A stretch of DNA of 64,000 bases. It comes from Pseudomonas eucalypticola (GTDB lineage: Bacteria; Pseudomonadota; Gammaproteobacteria; Pseudomonadales; Pseudomonadaceae). The stretch's first letter is position 1, and each line of letters opens with the position of its first letter. Below are positions 60,989 to 64,000 of this stretch, one piece after another. Made by a program: the position numbers and the translations under genes. The stretch is from positions 310,001 through 374,000 of the forward strand of contig NZ_CP056030.1 in NCBI RefSeq assembly GCF_013374995.1. Direction: 5' to 3'. The notes under the pieces were generated by a model. That model did not search any database. It was not told the origin of the DNA and saw only the letters and a list, made by a program, of their open reading frames with translations.

Positions 60989-61408
60989 TCAGCGCACCGG
61001 GTTGCTGACCCCCTCGATCTGGCGCTTCACCTGCAGCGGGTCATCGATGCCCTTGAGCACAAGGTCACTGATCCCGCGCCCGGTGATGCGCACCGTACCG
61101 AAGCCCAGCAAGCGCCCCATCACACTCTGGTCCAGGTCCACCGTCTCGATGGACGATAGCTTCATTTCCTCGGTGGTACGGCTGATGATGCCGCGCTTGT
61201 GGATAACCCGTTTGTTGGTCACCCCGTTCTCCTGGCAGCGCAGGCTCAGCCACTTGTAGATGGCCACTGGCGACAGAATGCCCACGGTCACCACCGCCAG
61301 CAGCACCCACAGCCACACATGTACCCAGTTCAGCCAATGCAGCTTGAACACGGCCTCGATCTGTTCGCCGGCGGAAAGGGAGCTCTGGATGTAGGATTTG
61401 CTTGCCAC
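60989..61408 (-). CDS. PH-domain membrane protein (bPH2/YdbS type)
   Basis: A 139-residue protein. One or two hydrophobic helices lie near residues 28-52 (LNWVHVWLWVLLAVVTVGIL), followed by a bacterial PH domain (NGVTNKRVIHKRGIISRTTEEMKL written in part: key residues N-K-R-V-I and the G-F-G-T-V-R-I strand). It uses a GTG start with an AAGAGG site. Role unknown; relatives are small membrane-associated proteins. Confidence 0.8.
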   Translation of the reverse strand: MASKSYIQSSLSAGEQIEAVFKLHWLNWVHVWLWVLLAVVTVGILSPVAIYKWLSLRCQENGVTNKRVIHKRGIISRTTEEMKLSSIETVDLDQSVMGRLLGFGTVRITGRGISDLVLKGIDDPLQVKRQIEGVSNPVR

Positions 61409-61644
61409 GGGGTAGGCCTCTTGCGGTTGGTGGGCGGGACTTTAGCACTGTCCGGCCAGGCATGAAGCCTCATGGCCGCCCCGAACCCGCCCACGACCCA
61501 AACCCAAGCTTGGGAAATTTCCTACAGCTATCAATACCACCCCCGCCGAACATCCCTTCCAGCGGACCCAAGTCCGTACAGGCGTCGCCCAACACCTGGG
61601 GCCAGGCGCAACTCCACAACCGTGCAATTCCCTGGGAGTACCGG

Positions 61645-62223
61645 ATGAAAATCACCTTCGACCTGACCTTGACCCCACAGGAAACGGCCGAAATCGGCCA
61701 GATCATCGGCTGCCTGCCCGCCGACGTTCCCGCAGCCCTCGGCAACTATGGCAAAGCCGCACTGCGCGAATACCTGGCCATGATGCGCGGCCAAAAAGCC
61801 CTCAAGCGCGGCACCGATATCCACGAATACCGCCTGTTCCTGCTGGTGGACACGGTATTCGCCGGTCAGATCCCGGACGAGCAGACCATCAGCAAGATCT
61901 TCCAGACCACCGCCACCGAAAGCCGCGGCCTGCTGCGCTCCATCATTTCCAAATACCAATACCTGCTGCGCGACGCCATCGACCAGACCCTCAAGGACGT
62001 ACTTCAAGGCGCCACCGCCGAAACCGCCAACGGGCCCTTCCTGGTCACCATGAACAGCGTCAACGTCATCGAAGAACTCAACAAGAAACTGGCCGCCATT
62101 GACGGCACACTCCCCTCCATCGCCAAAAAGCGCGGCAGCGTGGCCACCTACGAGATCCTCAAGTCCTCCTACGAACAGCTTTGCGCACAACTGGGCGCCA
62201 CCCCTGCGGTGTACGTGCCATGA
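61645..62223 (+). CDS. Conserved-looking protein of unknown function, 192 residues
   Basis: The protein opens with a strand MKITFDLTLTPQETAEIG, then helices ALREYLAMMRGQ and a mid-region LVDTVFAGQIPDEQTISKIF plus TESRGLLRSIISKYQYLLRD. It ends with a charged helical part. It has no signal peptide, membrane segment or recognised motif. A GGGAGTACCGG ribosome site sets ATG 61645. It overlaps the next gene by 4 bp, so the two products probably act together. The segment resembles no core Pseudomonas gene I can name and may be part of an accessory unit. Confidence 0.65.
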   Translation: MKITFDLTLTPQETAEIGQIIGCLPADVPAALGNYGKAALREYLAMMRGQKALKRGTDIHEYRLFLLVDTVFAGQIPDEQTISKIFQTTATESRGLLRSIISKYQYLLRDAIDQTLKDVLQGATAETANGPFLVTMNSVNVIEELNKKLAAIDGTLPSIAKKRGSVATYEILKSSYEQLCAQLGATPAVYVP

Positions 62224-62618
62224 CCGGCGACGACATCTCGGCCGCCAGCCTGCTGATGGCGGTGGTGGCGATCCTCTACGGCGCCTGGTACCAGGAAATC
62301 AGCTGCGCGGCCCAGGTCGCCGTCCCCCAGCATGACAAACACAACGCCCTGGCCCAGGTAGAGCCAGCCTTCTTCGCCCGCTGCCTGCCGCTGGCGTGCA
62401 TGGCCGCGATGGTGGTGCTCGTGTTTCTGCCGACGACTGTGGGGATCGTCGGCCATAGCATCACTGTGCTCGAACAGCATGGCGCGCAGGCTTACACCCA
62501 ATACAATTCGGCCCGCACTGCGTTCTGCCTGGTAGTCGGTGTGGGTCTTGCCATTGCCGGTCATCTTTGGCGGATGGCTTGGAGGTTGGCGTGTCTGCGG
62601 CGAAGGTTGAAGACGTGA
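62220..62618 (+). CDS. Small three-helix membrane protein, partner of the preceding gene
   Basis: A 132-residue protein with three hydrophobic segments: SAASLLMAVVAILYGAWY (near residue 6), CLPLACMAAMVVLVFLPT (near 56) and AFCLVVGVGLAIAGHLW (near 100), and an Arg/Lys-rich end (ACLRRRLKT). The A-T-G-A overlap with the upstream gene indicates coupled translation. The layout, a soluble protein plus a small membrane protein, occurs in signalling and defence pairs, but no motif supports a specific role. Confidence 0.62.
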   Translation: MTGDDISAASLLMAVVAILYGAWYQEISCAAQVAVPQHDKHNALAQVEPAFFARCLPLACMAAMVVLVFLPTTVGIVGHSITVLEQHGAQAYTQYNSARTAFCLVVGVGLAIAGHLWRMAWRLACLRRRLKT

Positions 62619-62975
62619 CATGGTGCTCGGTCAGTGCAGGGCCAGGCGAACGCAGGAATCACCTTACCCCGGTCCACCAGGCACTCCTCCGGCACTGTGG
62701 GACCGGGCGCAAGCTCGGGAAGCAAACGGCGCGGTCTCGCGACCATCCTGCAACGCCCTCAAATCCCAGCAAGGAAACGGCAGAAGAAACTGACAATAAA
62801 ACCATGTGCATCAGCAAGTTATACATATGAATAACTTGTCTTTGCACTCGGTTTCACAGGCACTCGCGCTGTGTATAAAATTATCCACAGCGCGAAGCAT
62901 GAACTTATCCACATCATTCTGGGCCGCCCCCAGTACCTGTGAAATCGCAAGTTATCCACAGTCATCCGGGGACCG
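62619..62975. other. Intergenic region with DnaA boxes, no gene seen
   Basis: The left half (62619-62790) is GC-rich and shows no gene. The right half is AT-richer. It contains an inverted repeat CAAGTTAT / ATAACTTG (62815-62838) and the DnaA-box cluster listed separately. Confidence 0.7.
62864..62960. promoter_or_regulatory. Cluster of four consensus DnaA boxes
   Basis: TTATCCACA occurs at 62881-62889, 62905-62913 and 62952-62960, and TGTGTATAA (the complement of TTATACACA) at 62870-62878. All four fit TTATNCACA exactly. The first two face each other across AA and sit in a 32-bp near-perfect palindrome (62864-62895). Consistent with a DnaA-binding locus, either regulatory, titrating, or the remnant of a plasmid-like origin. 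Confidence 0.75.
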
Positions 62976-63284
62976 TCAAAAGGATTCCCGAGCATCTTCA
63001 ACGGCGACCCACAGCTGCTGCCGTAAAGGCTCAATCAAGCATCTGACCTGATCAGCATCCAGCCGATCAGTATGCGCAGCGTCCAGAAGCGTTGCCATCA
63101 ACGTCATCCCATCATGGACATCTGCAGCGCTCTGCACAGCTCCCCTTAGCCCTTCCAACGAGATCTGCAAAATCCCATGCATCGCCTGCCATTCCTTCAG
63201 CACCTCAACGTCCACCGGCTCGCCAGAAACGATGAACCGTTGAAGCTCATATTGAAAATTCCGCACGTACTTCTCGACATTCAC
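62976..63284 (-). CDS. Small helical protein of unknown function, 102 residues
   Basis: GTG start at 63284 with an AAGGA site 9-13 bp upstream gives MNVEKYVRNFQYELQRFIVS. The rest is almost entirely helical and acidic (LEGLRGAVQSAADVHDG, CLIEPLRQQLWVAVEDARES), and a longer reading from 63347 lacks a ribosome site. It is divergent from the XRE regulator and shares the inverted-repeat region with it, so it may be that regulator's target. No family recognised with confidence. Confidence 0.6.
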   Translation of the reverse strand: MNVEKYVRNFQYELQRFIVSGEPVDVEVLKEWQAMHGILQISLEGLRGAVQSAADVHDGMTLMATLLDAAHTDRLDADQVRCLIEPLRQQLWVAVEDARESF

Positions 63285-63410
63285 AGCAGCTAATCCTTGC
63301 GAAAGCCCAGCATGACCCCGCCGCGCTCCTCGTCCTAACAGCTTCAATCGCAGCCGTCCCTTTTGGCCGCGCAGGAGTGCCCCAGTAAAGAAAGCACAGA
63401 TTCAGCCGAA

Positions 63411-63475
63411 TACTAAGTAAGTCTTAGTACATGGTCAACGTGAATCTAAGAATCTCTTAGCCTTTTAGTGGCTAA
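63411..63475 (+). promoter_or_regulatory. Three stacked inverted repeats in front of the XRE gene
   Basis: Repeat 1 is TACTAAG / CTTAGTA (63411-63429, 5-base spacer). Repeat 2 is CTAAGA / TCTTAG (63446-63460, 3-base spacer). Repeat 3 is TTAGCC / GGCTAA (63457-63475), ending 3 bp before the ATG. All share CTAAG-like half sites. Centres of repeats 1 and 2 are 33 bp apart, about three helical turns. Likely operators for autoregulation. Confidence 0.65.
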
Positions 63476-63478
63476 AAA

Positions 63479-63796
63479 ATGAGCACGTTCAGCAAGCGGT
63501 TGAAGGAAGCCAGGAAGGCGGCCGGGATCTCACAGCAGCAACTGGGGATTGAGGCGGGGATCGAGCCTGCGTCGGCCAGTGCACGGATGAACCAGTACGA
63601 GAAGGACAAGCATGCGCCGAACCCGGCTACGGTTTTGCAGATTGCTCAGGTGCTGAAGCTGCCTGCTGCTTACTTCTACAGCGAGGATGATGATGAGGCG
63701 CGGTTGCTGGTGGCGTTTCATCGGCTATCGCGGGAGGAGAGGGCGCGGGTGATGGCGGTGGTTGTGGGTGGTCTGGATTCGCGCTGTACTTCATGA
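63479..63796 (+). CDS. XRE-family helix-turn-helix regulator
   Basis: A 105-residue regulator. The N-terminal HTH is FSKRLKEARKAAGISQQQLG followed by IEPASASARMNQYEKDKHAP near residues 4-43, with the recognition helix around SARMNQYE. The remaining half is a short helical tail (LLVAFHRLSREERARVMAV). No Shine-Dalgarno lies before the ATG, which follows directly after an inverted repeat, so translation may start on a leaderless or very short leader mRNA. Likely represses its own gene and the divergent one. Confidence 0.85.
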   Translation: MSTFSKRLKEARKAAGISQQQLGIEAGIEPASASARMNQYEKDKHAPNPATVLQIAQVLKLPAAYFYSEDDDEARLLVAFHRLSREERARVMAVVVGGLDSRCTS

Positions 63797-63815
63797 GTTA
63801 GGGGCGCAGGTAAGC

Positions 63816-63861
63816 GGAGGTCCAAGTAAGGTCGTAAGACGTTGCTTGGACTAGTGCCTCC
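63816..63861. other. Stem-loop downstream of the XRE gene
   Basis: GGAGG-TCCAAG pairs with CTTGGA-ctagtg-CCTCC in two stem blocks around an 18-base centre. No T-run follows. It could end the XRE transcript or be part of a structured RNA in the region 63800-63880, in which no gene is visible. Confidence 0.4.
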
Positions 63862-63880
63862 AGAAAGCCGGAGTCGGCGC

Positions 63881-64000
63881 CTATCTGAATCTTGGGATCT
63901 GGCGCCACCTCACCGTCCAGTCTGTGTTGCCCAATTTGGCGGTCCGAAAAGCCTGCTCGTTGGCGAGAGATTTCAGCCCCCGGCGAGCCTTAAGGTCATC
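63881..64000 (-). CDS. Possible C-terminal fragment of a gene entering from the right edge
   Basis: The minus strand is open for 39 codons from the window end to a TAG at 63881-63883, giving a basic C-terminus (DDLKARRGLKSLANEQAF, then TDWTVRWRQIPRFR). The two other frames are closed. Length is too short to be sure, and no product can be named. Confidence 0.25.
   Translation of the reverse strand, partial: DDLKARRGLKSLANEQAFRTAKLGNTDWTVRWRQIPRFR

Overview
The window is a high-GC gammaproteobacterial chromosome segment that looks like a Pseudomonas of the P. putida / P. fluorescens lineage. The case rests on gene content and order: zapA with 6S RNA beside the 5-formyltetrahydrofolate cyclo-ligase gene, pepP-ubiH-ubiI, gcvTHP, argE-argA facing gshA, tex, ompR/envZ (amgRS type), rimA-rimB-rimK, hslR, hslO, pckA, nudE-cysQ, dctBD and rml genes. 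These are typical Pseudomonas core neighbourhoods. A DUF2388 protein and an OprD-type porin add to this. No rRNA, tRNA, insertion sequence, prophage or CRISPR array is visible.

Layout. 1-4.7 kb: a gene start leaving the left edge, a ChaC-like glutathione cyclotransferase, an orphan alpha/beta-hydrolase of Tle/DUF2235 type, a quinone oxidoreductase, a FliL-like exported protein, an EVE-domain protein and a 46-residue membrane peptide. 4.7-10.7 kb: cell-division/6S RNA block (zapA, a ZapB-like coiled coil, ssrS, folate cyclo-ligase), then ygfB-pepP-ubiH-ubiI. 10.8-13.4 kb: ferric-iron ABC transporter without an ATPase gene. 13.6-18.1 kb: glycine cleavage operon. 18.1-22.7 kb: DUF2388 protein, an orphan GspE/PilB ATPase, an ACT-like protein divergent from an Lrp regulator, and a CYTH-CHAD triphosphatase. 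22.9-30 kb: argE, argA, gshA, a thioesterase and tex. 30.2-36.3 kb: ompR-envZ, rimABK, hslR, PAP2 phosphatase, hslO. 36.5-44.2 kb: pckA, 3-hydroxyacyl-CoA dehydrogenase plus thioesterase, glycine-zipper protein, fdhD, nucleotidase, nudE-cysQ, thioesterase. 44.2-50.8 kb: dctD/dctB and rmlBACD.

From about 51 kb onward the content looks more accessory. There is a three-part fusion (kinase-like, M23-like, class III aminotransferase) followed by aguB-aguA of agmatine catabolism. Next come an OprD porin behind a promoter-terminator leader, an acetyltransferase/glycosyltransferase pair and several small exported or membrane proteins of unknown role. The right end has a translationally coupled two-gene unit of unknown function, a compact cluster of four consensus DnaA boxes outside any recognisable oriC neighbourhood, and an XRE regulator with three stacked inverted repeats, divergent from a small helical protein.

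Together the core genes serve nitrogen and arginine metabolism (argA/argE, aguA/aguB), one-carbon metabolism (gcv, folate cyclo-ligase), redox defence (gshA, chaC, hslO), ubiquinone synthesis, ribosome modification (rimABK), C4-dicarboxylate sensing feeding gluconeogenesis (dctBD, pckA) and surface polysaccharide precursors (rml). All functional calls are from reading the sequence; no database search was run.
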